This document shows, piece after piece, positions 57,301-64,000 of a stretch of 64,000 nucleotides of DNA (position 1 is the first letter of the stretch; every line of letters starts with the position of its first letter). The notes beneath the pieces were generated by a model. The model made no database searches, had not been told where the DNA came from, and saw only the letters and a list, made by a program, of their open reading frames with translations. The DNA lies in assembly GCF_000027225.1 (NCBI RefSeq), contig NC_013892.1:1054001-1118000 (forward strand). The letters run 5' to 3'. Both the position numbers and the translations under genes were made by a program. Source of the stretch: Xenorhabdus bovienii SS-2004. Its GTDB lineage: Bacteria > Pseudomonadota > Gammaproteobacteria > Enterobacterales > Enterobacteriaceae.

Positions 57301-59365
57301 TATAGCCGACCCGGCAGCCAACCGGGGCCTTACGGGCGGGAATGGCAAAGGCGGTGTGGCAGATCCGGATGCCAAACCCGGTATCGACAAGATTGTCCTG
57401 AGTGGTGATTTGGAAATCAATCAGCCGCTTACGGCCGAATATACCTTTAACGGTAATGGCGGTGACGCCACCGACCTCTCCCAGTTTGCCTGGCATGACA
57501 AGGGGACTCCGGCAGCCGATTACCAGCCCGTACCGGACAACGGCAAGAATGCTCAGGACAAAACAGGCAAGGTGACCAGAACGCTGGAGCAAGCGGATGC
57601 AGGGAAAACGGTGGCGATTACCGTTAAGCCCGTTAACGGAAACAACGAAGTCGGTGAAGCCAAAACGGTAGATATTGGTATGACGGACACCAACATCAAC
57701 CAAACCACGCCCAAAGGGGCAAAACCGGGCACCATTCTTGACCCTAATGCCATTCCTTCCATTAAGAATGTAGTCTTGCACGGGTACCGATCTGTAAATT
57801 CAACCCTGAAAGCCACTTATGAGTTTGAGCCCAATAACGGTTATGTGGAAGATAAAACTACCTACACCTGGAGGCGGGTCGCAACAATAGGCGGCACGCC
57901 GGAAGACATCAGTAAACAGGGCGCTACAGGCACTGTCGATGGTCAAGGGGGCCAGATCGAATCTTATAAGCTGAGTGACGACGATATTGATAAATTTGTG
58001 GAAATTGTTTTGACGCCCAAAAATGGCAGAAGCAAACCAGGAACTGATATTTTGAAGAACAGCGGTCAGAATGAAGGTAATGAACTTCAGGGCGGTAATA
58101 CGATAGGGCAGATTATTGACCCCTCCCGGGGCCCCGGCATTGCAGATCTGAAAATCCACGGTAAGTTAGCGGTTGATGAGGAACTGACTGCAACGTATAA
58201 ATTTGAGGCTAAAGGCGGACATGACCAAGATAACTCCCTCTTTTTATGGGGTATCAAATATCCCGAAGGAGACCCTGATTACAATAAGTCCCCCGAGTTT
58301 CTGGTGGAACAATTTAATAGTGATGACAAGGATCATATTGTCCCGCCAAATAACACCAATACCATCCCGGGATACCGTTTGAAACCGGAAGACAGTGGCC
58401 GAGTCATCCAAGTTGCGATACAAGCCCGTTCGAAACTGGCGCGTGGCAAGTCATATAACAGAGATACACGGCAGGAAGCTGCTGAAGGCAATAATTTAGA
58501 AGGCAACAAGGATGGTACGGTGAAAGGCGTGGCGAGTGACTTCACGATAACGCCGGATAAACCTGAGAAGGATGCGGATGGCACGATGGCGGTTAAGGTT
58601 GAAAGAGATAAAACCATTACGCTCACGGTCAAAACTGAGAACGGAGGTCAAGCCGTTGGGGGTATACCTGTGACAATTAAGATGACGGCGATTAATCGTC
58701 AAAAGAAAGCTGACACGGTCACAGTAAACCTGGAGGCGAAAGAAGGTGTACTGGCGGGTAAAGAGGATACTTACCGCGGCCATACTGACGAAAAAGGTTA
58801 TCTGGTTATCAATGTCACTGACCCTAACGGTATTGGCACAAGAACCACCCTGTCGGTAGAGGTGAATGGCGAAGCCAACCAGACGTTAACCAAAACATGG
58901 GATGTTATTTTTACCGTACTCACCAGTCCGGATACGCCGAAGGCCAATTATTGGGGGCATATGGAAGATTACATTACACTTAACGGAATAAAATACTCGC
59001 GGCCTCAATTAAATGCTGAGTTAAATGGTGAATCTAAGCTGACAAGAAACCGCGAAATTTGGGGAATGGCGCAGTGGATTATAGTGAAAGATTACTGCAA
59101 TAAATTAGGAGAGTTACCCACTAGAGATCAATTAATGGATATACATAATGCTTATCAAAATCGGACTCTTTACGACACTAATGGGTGGCCTATTAATTCT
59201 CTCAACGGATTTGGTTTAAACATATGGTCATCTAGTTTGTGGAATCCAAATATAGATATTAATATAACAGTTGTAGATATAATAAGTGGTAAAGAAGGAA
59301 GTGCAGGTAACGCCGGTAATCATGGTGGTGGTGATTACTCTGTTATTTGTCGCATTAAAAACTAG
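54323..59365 (+). CDS. Intimin/invasin-family inverse autotransporter adhesin
   Basis: This outer-membrane adhesin has 1680 residues. In order: an extended signal peptide (about 1-41, cleavage after AVAA); a LysM peptidoglycan-binding domain (about 60-108); an intimin-type beta-barrel (about 165-430); Ig-like passenger domains, including three Big_1-like units (about 540-870); four repeats of about 125 residues starting near 875, 1018, 1142 and 1270 (pattern L.L.G.L.....L.A.Y.F...GG...D.S...W); another Big_1 unit (about 1410-1530); and a C-terminal domain (1535-1680) with two Cys, resembling invasin tip domains. GAAGGT fits the ATG at 54323 better than an in-frame TTG at 54317. It is probably phase-controlled by the adjacent switch. 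Confidence 0.93.
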   Translation: MLKKQRKQWTTQQRLRQVAWVNIFAQVAFPVAGVFTPAVAADKTPGHSQATRPQTLQTESYRLAAGESIKSVAKRHGLTVTELKKLNQLRTFHKPFTALGAGDEIDVPKSPSGHLLAESLTQAAAAESPAGHTENNTERWLASTVSRAAGMLKGGHVLDSAKNQLRGMAMSEANQTVQNWLQHYGTVKLQANVDDRGRLDGSQFDMLLPLYDTEKQMAFTQFGLRHIDSRTTANFGLGQRHFFDTGMLGYNAFLDHDITRDHTRFGLGAEYARDFMKFGANGYFRASGWKDGKKLKDYEERPASGFDLRAEGYVPSYPQLGGKLIYEQYFGDEVGLLSEDRRQKDPAAFTLGASYTPIPLVTLGLDRRQSTSGGGETLFNLGLNYEIGTPWSKQVDPDAVAFKRNLQGGRYDLVERNNQIVLEYRKKNLIRLMMENRINGRGGAVIPLNVNVSAQHGLKEIVWDTAGLVAGGGKLDSVNAPTRAENLAAEPVRGGTRYLLTLPPFHDKGNNTYTLSGIAYDTQGNASERMETLIQVVSSAVNPDGSGFEPAEKSMVADGKTQTVIRLKLTDKDGKPVSGVAGNLKLTDDKTTLTGDGKDPELGTEVREVPEGSGIYEITATAGTRHGKWKITPTIDGHELTPTVIDFGSSLAEMIDTDRTEFKPENGNLNQEGDSTDLVLNLKDKDGNPITGAADKITLTDDKNELYGQNPTPSLGAVREDPPGSGIYKAKVTAGQKKGTWKITPAVEGKTLKPAVIAFGQSLADVLDTQSSTVEPADGSSPLPADGVSTKTLRVVLKDKQGKPVTGAKDSIRVNAAGQLSGEGQDPQIGDVKEVSDGVYEIVVTAGQKTGHWTLTTTVDGTEMKKETVIEFDENNAPAVNNLQLNGILHINETLHARYQFKDNGGNTADRSFYVWGDKGTTAKQVMALADAAGVKEPVLAQKNGEGRVTAGAADNEKVKYVIARSDAGKVLEVSILAANGANLRAKAPVTTDIADPAANRGLTGGNGKGGVADPDAKPGIDKIVLSGDLEINQPLTAEYTFNGNGGDATDLSQFAWHDKGTPAADYQPVPDNGKNAQDKTGKVTRTLEQADAGKTVAITVKPVNGNNEVGEAKTVDIGMTDTNINQTTPKGAKPGTILDPNAIPSIKNVVLHGYRSVNSTLKATYEFEPNNGYVEDKTTYTWRRVATIGGTPEDISKQGATGTVDGQGGQIESYKLSDDDIDKFVEIVLTPKNGRSKPGTDILKNSGQNEGNELQGGNTIGQIIDPSRGPGIADLKIHGKLAVDEELTATYKFEAKGGHDQDNSLFLWGIKYPEGDPDYNKSPEFLVEQFNSDDKDHIVPPNNTNTIPGYRLKPEDSGRVIQVAIQARSKLARGKSYNRDTRQEAAEGNNLEGNKDGTVKGVASDFTITPDKPEKDADGTMAVKVERDKTITLTVKTENGGQAVGGIPVTIKMTAINRQKKADTVTVNLEAKEGVLAGKEDTYRGHTDEKGYLVINVTDPNGIGTRTTLSVEVNGEANQTLTKTWDVIFTVLTSPDTPKANYWGHMEDYITLNGIKYSRPQLNAELNGESKLTRNREIWGMAQWIIVKDYCNKLGELPTRDQLMDIHNAYQNRTLYDTNGWPINSLNGFGLNIWSSSLWNPNIDINITVVDIISGKEGSAGNAGNHGGGDYSVICRIKN

Positions 59366-59410
59366 GACTTTATTTATATTTTAAAATCTATTAATTAATA
59401 AAGGTGGAAC

Positions 59411-59456
59411 AAGCCCTGAAAGTTGCATACTCAACAAATAGGGGCTTCATTTTTTA
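59411..59456 (+). terminator. Terminator downstream of the adhesin gene
   Basis: The arms AAGCCC (59411-59416) and GGGCTT (59442-59447), with extra inner pairing, are followed by CATTTTTTATT. It lies 45 bp after the adhesin stop. Confidence 0.65.
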
Positions 59457-59591
59457 TTAGTGATAATTCCCATAGTTAACGATGTGCACATCACCATCGA
59501 TAAATTCGAATGTTACACACCAGTTTCCTGAAACAATAATTACCCTCTGCCCTCGCCTATCTTTCACACAGAACACGGTTGCACGAATTTT
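59457..59591 (-). pseudogene. C-terminal remnant of a RelE/HigB-type toxin
   Basis: Read leftward, 45 in-frame codons end with the segment SGNWCVTFEFIDGDVHIVNYGNYH, of which the parts GNW.VTFEF.DGDV and Y..YH are typical of the C-terminus of HigB/RelE-superfamily mRNA interferases. An in-frame stop lies at 59592-59594, the N-terminal half is missing, and no antitoxin gene follows. It is a dead fragment of a toxin-antitoxin locus. Confidence 0.65.
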
Positions 59592-59615
59592 TTAGATAGA
59601 CTAATCTATCTAAAA
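59590..59615. promoter_or_regulatory. Candidate operator palindrome upstream of the RND efflux genes
   Basis: Perfect 11-bp arms TTTTAGATAGA and TCTATCTAAAA with a 4-base centre lie 39 bp before the start of the efflux adaptor gene. The size and symmetry fit an operator for a TetR-type repressor, the common regulator of RND pumps. No such regulator gene is in the window. A transcript hairpin is an alternative reading. Confidence 0.55.
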
Positions 59616-59654
59616 TATCAACACTAACCTAAGTGATCACTGTAAGGACGAGGA

Positions 59655-60761
59655 ATGGCAAGAAATCTTCTATCTCTTCTTGGCGTTTGTTTTTCCCTGT
59701 TCATTTCCACTGCAAATGCCCAGTCCCCCCAAGAGCAGATGCATGTCTCAACCACAACCATGCAGGCTGTACAGTTCACTCCCTCTATCAAAATACTGGG
59801 AGCAATCGTAGCAAAAAATGAGATTGTGATAAGCCCGGCACTTCCTCAGCATATCATCACAGAAGTGCTGGTTGAAGAAGGTGACTATGTCAAAAAAGGT
59901 GAAGTGTTAGCTACATTAGAAACACTGGTTCAGGATGAAAAAGTCAAACAAGCCAAAGCGGAACTGGAAAAAGCGCTGGCTTTGATAAAACAGAATGAAG
60001 CGATGAGTAATCAGGCACAGTCTGAACTTAAGCGTGTAAAACCACTGGTAAATACAGGGGTCATTTCTGCCAGTGAATTTGACAAATACAAAATGCAGGC
60101 AAATTCATCCTCATCCGCCTTAAATGCGGCAAAAGCAGAATACCGGCAGTTACAGGCACAATTAGAAGGGGAAAAAACCCAGCGGGCAAAAACAACCATA
60201 TTTGCACCCAGAGAAGGCGTTATCAGTGAACGAACTGCGATGGCAGGTATGATAACCGATAGCAGTCAACTGTTTAAATTGATCGAAAATAACCAGCACG
60301 AATTCTCGGCTGAAGCCTATATTTCTGCTTTAAAACAAATAAACACAGGAATACCTGCGGCTATTTCTCTCACTTCCGGCAGCAAAATAACCGGCAAAGT
60401 GAGATATATCTCGCCGAAAATTAATCCCGTTACCCAAATAGGAAAAATAAGAATTGCGCTCGAAAATGTCCCCGCCGATGTCAAACTGGGGGATTTCGGC
60501 CATGCTTTATTTCAGCTTAAACCAGAAAAAGTCAATGCTATTCCTTATAGTGCTGTCAATATGGGAAATAAAAATAAACCCAGTGTCTATGTTGTCGGTA
60601 AAAACAATGCCGTAGAGAAAAAAGAAATTAATACAGGGCGCATTTTTGATAACTGGATTGAGATAAAGTCTGGCTTATCGCCAAAAGATAAAATCATTGT
60701 TTCTGCATCTCCATTCTTACAAGAAATGGATACTGTTGCCATTATGCCACAGGGAAAATAA
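59655..60761 (+). CDS. RND efflux periplasmic adaptor (AcrA/MexH-type membrane fusion protein)
   Basis: This 368-residue adaptor has a Sec signal peptide (cleavage after ANA, about residue 22; no lipobox). It shows the lipoyl halves (VLVEEGDYVKKGEVLATLE and TIFAPREGVISE), a short alpha-hairpin (about 95-175) and beta-barrel and membrane-proximal domains to the end. AAGGACGAGG precedes the ATG. It lies one base before the pump gene and 39 bp after a candidate operator. It would link the pump to a TolC-type channel, which is not encoded in the window. Confidence 0.92.
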   Translation: MARNLLSLLGVCFSLFISTANAQSPQEQMHVSTTTMQAVQFTPSIKILGAIVAKNEIVISPALPQHIITEVLVEEGDYVKKGEVLATLETLVQDEKVKQAKAELEKALALIKQNEAMSNQAQSELKRVKPLVNTGVISASEFDKYKMQANSSSSALNAAKAEYRQLQAQLEGEKTQRAKTTIFAPREGVISERTAMAGMITDSSQLFKLIENNQHEFSAEAYISALKQINTGIPAAISLTSGSKITGKVRYISPKINPVTQIGKIRIALENVPADVKLGDFGHALFQLKPEKVNAIPYSAVNMGNKNKPSVYVVGKNNAVEKKEINTGRIFDNWIEIKSGLSPKDKIIVSASPFLQEMDTVAIMPQGK

Positions 60762-60762
60762 G

Positions 60763-63700
60763 ATGAAATATCAGTTATCCGAATGGGCCATCAGAAAACC
60801 TATTCCCACGATTGTTATTTTTCTGGCACTCACTATCGCTGGGTTATTTTCCTTTTTAAAATTGCCTATCAATGCAAACCCCGTTATTAATTTTCCGGTT
60901 GTGACTGTGACTGTCACACAAAGTGGCTCATCACCTTCCGAATTGGAAAATGCGGTTACACAACCCATAGAACGCGCGGTTTCTGGATTGCCGGGCATTC
61001 GGCATATTAACTCAACAATAACGGATGGCGTATCCATCACGATTATCGAGTTTGATATAAAAATTGATCCGAATGTTGCGACAAATGATATCCGGGAGCA
61101 AATTACACAGATTCGTTCGGAATTACCTCAATCAATAGATGAACCGCTAATCAGCCGTATTGATGTAGAGGGCAGCGCGATCCTGAATTACGCGGTTCAG
61201 TCAAAAGATAAGAATTTGACCGATTTATCTTGGTTTGTTGATGACAAATTAAGTAAAAAGTTATTAATGGTGCCCGGCGTTCAAAAAATAACGAGGCTGG
61301 GTGGCACAAATAAGGAAATTTTGATTGAACCTGATCCGATAAAGATGGCTGCCTTGAAGATCAGTGTTGCGGATATTAACCAGTTATTACTTCAAAATAA
61401 CGTTAATATTCCTGGCGGAAAAATGGTTGTCGCAGGACAAGATCATACCATTCGTATTTTAGGTGCAAAAAATGAAATAGATTATTTACACCAATTAAAA
61501 CTTCCTTTAGCAAACGATAATTGGATAAAATTAGGCGATATTGCCACGATTAGAGATTCACATAAAGAAACCATCACCATTGCCCGCTTAAATAATGAAA
61601 TTGTTGTGGGTTTCGCCGTATTCCGTGCTAAAGGTTCAAGTGATACAGAGGTAGAAAAAGGGGTTGTACGGGCATTACAAATGGCTGGAGAAGAGTATCC
61701 GGATGTCAGTATTAAACTTGTTTCATCAAATGTAAAATATACGGTGGCAAGTTATAATTCGACCATGCAGACATTAATAGAAGGTGCAATACTAACTGTT
61801 ATTGTGGTGTTTTTCTTTCTCAAAAGCTGGCGAGCGACATTGATTGCAGCCATTGCACTGCCATTATCTATACTACCGGCATTTTTTATCCTGCATTTAT
61901 TTGGTTACACCCTGAACAGTATCACTTTATTGGCATTAACATTGGTGATAGGTATTTTAGTTGATGATGCAATCGTCGAAATAGAGAATATAGAGAAATA
62001 TATTGAAAGAGGTGAAAGACCTTATATTGCCGCCATCAAAGCGTCAGATGCAATCGGATTTGCAATAGTCGCGATTACTATTACCATTGTCGCTGTTTTC
62101 CTGCCTGTCAGTTTTATTGGTGGTTTTATCGGTAAATATTTTGTTCCCTTCGGCATTACCGTATCAGCAGCAGTATTATCATCATTACTGGTCGCCAGAT
62201 TGGTAACTCCGCTGATGTCCGCCTATCTCCTACAGCCTAAAAAACATCCGAAAACGGATAAAACAGAGACACCCAAATGGATAAAGAAATATCTTACTAT
62301 CCTTGAAAAAACATTAAAATTCCGCAAAACAGCGTCGTTGCTAGCCATCGTCTTCCTTTTGGGATCATTAGCTCTGGTAGCACTGTTACCCTCGGGTTTT
62401 ATGCCTAAAGCGGATATTAGTATCACCACAATAGAAGTAGAAGCCCCCCCCGGCACCCAAGCAGCACAAAGTGATGAAACGTTGCAGAAGATTATTAAGA
62501 AACTGCAAGGCCGCCCAGAAATTATCGATATTTTCTCTGTTGCCGGCGTTGATGGCTCCTCTGGTGAGATTAGCCAGAATAGGAGTAACATTATTATAAA
62601 TTTAGTACCGACGGGTGAACGTGATTGGTCACAAAAAGAATTTGAGCAATCATTGATTCCTATCTTAAATGAGATTCCAGATATTCGATATAACTTTGGC
62701 AATAGTAGTGGCAGCCGAGATATTTCGATTGTTCTGGCCAGTGAAAACCCAGAAATTCTGTCTCAGACAATAGAGCAGTTACGTAAAGAGATGATGCAGT
62801 TAGAGGGATTGAAGAATATCAAGCTCTTGCAACCCTTGCCAAGACGGGAAATTATCATAACGCCTAATATTGATACAGCAGCCAGAGCTGGAGTAACAAC
62901 CGATGCGATTGGCTCAGTAATCAGAACGGCAACAATAGGTGAAATCAATTCCAGAGTCGCTAAGTTTAACTTACCAGACAGGCAAGTTCCGATCCGCGTC
63001 TTATTATCCAAAGAAGACAGGGATAACCTGACCGTATTAAATGATCTGTACGTAAATAGCATATCGGGCGTCAATGTTCCGGTAAAATCGGTGGCAAATA
63101 TCTCTTTTGCCTCAGGCCCTGACAAAATAGAACGGATTGCCAGACAGCGGAAAGCCAGTATTGATGCAGATCTTAATGGTATTGCGGTCGGAACAGCATA
63201 TATACAAATTAATGAATTGCCCACAATGAAAAAATTGCCGCCAGAGGTAAAAAGAGTCGAGTATGGTGAAGTTGAATATATGAATGAAATGTTTGATCGT
63301 TTCACGACGACCATAACACTCAGTATCATGATGGTACTGGCTATTCTGATTATTCTGTTCAAAGATTTTTTACAGCCAATGACAATTTTAATTGCTCTGC
63401 CATTTGCTATCGGTGGTGCGATTATCGCATTACTTATTTATGGCGCCGCCATTGATCTGCCCGTTATTATCGGCATATTAATGTTGATGGGCATAGTCTC
63501 AAAAAACTCAATATTATTGGTTGAATTTATTCTCGAAAAATCCCGCACCGGTATGCCACGAAATGAAGCCATTATTCAGGCAGGCAGAGAGCGTGTCAGA
63601 CCTATTATAATGACAACGATTGCCATGATTGCCGGCATGATCCCGCTGGTCATTACCAGCGGCGCGGATGCCAGTTTCCGGGCGCCGATGGCAATCTCGG

Positions 63701-63846
63701 TTATTGGGGGACTACTCAGTTCAACTTTACTTAGTTTACTGTTTGTACCAGTTATTTACAGTTATATGGATGATTTTAAAAACTTTATTACTCCATACCT
63801 TAAAAAATTGACCTCAGTAACGAAAGACGATATCGATTATCACTGA
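60763..63846 (+). CDS. RND efflux transporter, HAE-1-like inner membrane pump
   Basis: This proton-driven exporter has 1027 residues and twelve membrane helices with two large periplasmic loops. The proton-relay aspartates are seen in VIGILVDDAIVEIENIEK (helix 4), and the lysine in GIVSKNSILLVEF (helix 10). It resembles the shorter MexI/MexF-like branch more than AcrB. The ATG at 60763 follows the adaptor stop by one base, giving coupled translation; upstream in-frame codons overlap the adaptor and are not conserved. The substrate range cannot be predicted. Confidence 0.95.
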   Translation: MKYQLSEWAIRKPIPTIVIFLALTIAGLFSFLKLPINANPVINFPVVTVTVTQSGSSPSELENAVTQPIERAVSGLPGIRHINSTITDGVSITIIEFDIKIDPNVATNDIREQITQIRSELPQSIDEPLISRIDVEGSAILNYAVQSKDKNLTDLSWFVDDKLSKKLLMVPGVQKITRLGGTNKEILIEPDPIKMAALKISVADINQLLLQNNVNIPGGKMVVAGQDHTIRILGAKNEIDYLHQLKLPLANDNWIKLGDIATIRDSHKETITIARLNNEIVVGFAVFRAKGSSDTEVEKGVVRALQMAGEEYPDVSIKLVSSNVKYTVASYNSTMQTLIEGAILTVIVVFFFLKSWRATLIAAIALPLSILPAFFILHLFGYTLNSITLLALTLVIGILVDDAIVEIENIEKYIERGERPYIAAIKASDAIGFAIVAITITIVAVFLPVSFIGGFIGKYFVPFGITVSAAVLSSLLVARLVTPLMSAYLLQPKKHPKTDKTETPKWIKKYLTILEKTLKFRKTASLLAIVFLLGSLALVALLPSGFMPKADISITTIEVEAPPGTQAAQSDETLQKIIKKLQGRPEIIDIFSVAGVDGSSGEISQNRSNIIINLVPTGERDWSQKEFEQSLIPILNEIPDIRYNFGNSSGSRDISIVLASENPEILSQTIEQLRKEMMQLEGLKNIKLLQPLPRREIIITPNIDTAARAGVTTDAIGSVIRTATIGEINSRVAKFNLPDRQVPIRVLLSKEDRDNLTVLNDLYVNSISGVNVPVKSVANISFASGPDKIERIARQRKASIDADLNGIAVGTAYIQINELPTMKKLPPEVKRVEYGEVEYMNEMFDRFTTTITLSIMMVLAILIILFKDFLQPMTILIALPFAIGGAIIALLIYGAAIDLPVIIGILMLMGIVSKNSILLVEFILEKSRTGMPRNEAIIQAGRERVRPIIMTTIAMIAGMIPLVITSGADASFRAPMAISVIGGLLSSTLLSLLFVPVIYSYMDDFKNFITPYLKKLTSVTKDDIDYH

Positions 63847-63857
63847 CAGATTATTTT

Positions 63858-63896
63858 ATGTCCGGCATGTTTTTGTGCAAATTAACAGCCGGACAT
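63858..63896 (+). terminator. Stem-loop after the RND pump gene
   Basis: Perfect 9-bp arms ATGTCCGGC/GCCGGACAT with a 21-base loop start 11 bp after the pump stop. There is no T run, so termination efficiency is uncertain. The remaining bases to 64000 hold nothing recognised. Confidence 0.45.
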
Positions 63897-64000
63897 TAAT
63901 AATATTTAAGCAACTTTATGTGTGTAATACTTATAAAACTATTTCTGACGATTAAATAAGAAGAATAAACATTTAGTCTGTATAATAACATCCGAACATT

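Overview
The window looks like chromosomal DNA of an insect-associated gammaproteobacterium of the Xenorhabdus/Photorhabdus type (Morganellaceae). The basis is an enterobacterial core gene order, proteins close to E. coli homologues in length and key residues, AT-rich intergenic DNA, and a dense accessory block of toxin, type VI and type I secretion, adhesin and IS30 genes. The genus is an inference; no rRNA or tRNA gene is present to anchor it.

Layout. 1-21187 is core-like. It holds the start of sdhA with sdhD and sdhC (succinate dehydrogenase, minus strand), divergent gltA, an AraC regulator/MFS efflux pair, ybgI, ybfA, the kdpFABC-kdpDE potassium operon with a recognisable KdpE box, a lipoprotein pullulanase, pgm, seqA and divergent ybfF. 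This follows the familiar sdh-gltA ... ybgI ... kdp ... ybfA ... pgm-seqA-ybfF neighbourhood of Enterobacterales; several E. coli genes of that stretch are absent.

From about 21.2 kb to the end of the window lies a mosaic accessory region. (a) 21.2-24.5 kb: very AT-rich DNA, a 47-residue putative secreted peptide, an 88-residue unknown protein, a PAAR protein and a decayed IS30-family element that carries a perfect 28-bp palindrome. (b) 24.0-30.5 kb: a type VI secretion module read leftward: tssF, vgrG, a DUF4123 adaptor, an effector with a pyocin-S-like domain and a C-terminal Ntox21-type toxin, and its probable immunity gene. (c) 31-52 kb: a complete MARTX locus, rtxH-rtxC-rtxA leftward and rtxB-rtxD-rtxE rightward. 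The 4716-residue toxin contains a DmX-like domain, Rho-inactivation (RID), alpha/beta hydrolase (ABH), MCF and a cysteine protease domain, between N-terminal and C-terminal repeat arrays. (d) 52.2-59.4 kb: a GlxA-like AraC regulator, a FimB-like tyrosine recombinase and a 1680-residue intimin/invasin-type adhesin. (e) 59.5-63.8 kb: a RelE/HigB toxin remnant, a candidate operator palindrome and an RND efflux adaptor/pump pair.

The most notable signal is in block (d). Perfect 29-bp inverted repeats at 53904-53932 and 54194-54222 bound a 261-bp segment between the recombinase and the adhesin, which is the architecture of a fimS-type phase-variation switch. The left repeat lies inside the recombinase reading frame and ends exactly on a codon boundary. 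Inversion would therefore exchange the recombinase C-terminus (28-residue tail now, 16-residue tail after inversion) as well as the DNA upstream of the adhesin. This is inferred from sequence alone; inversion itself has not been shown.
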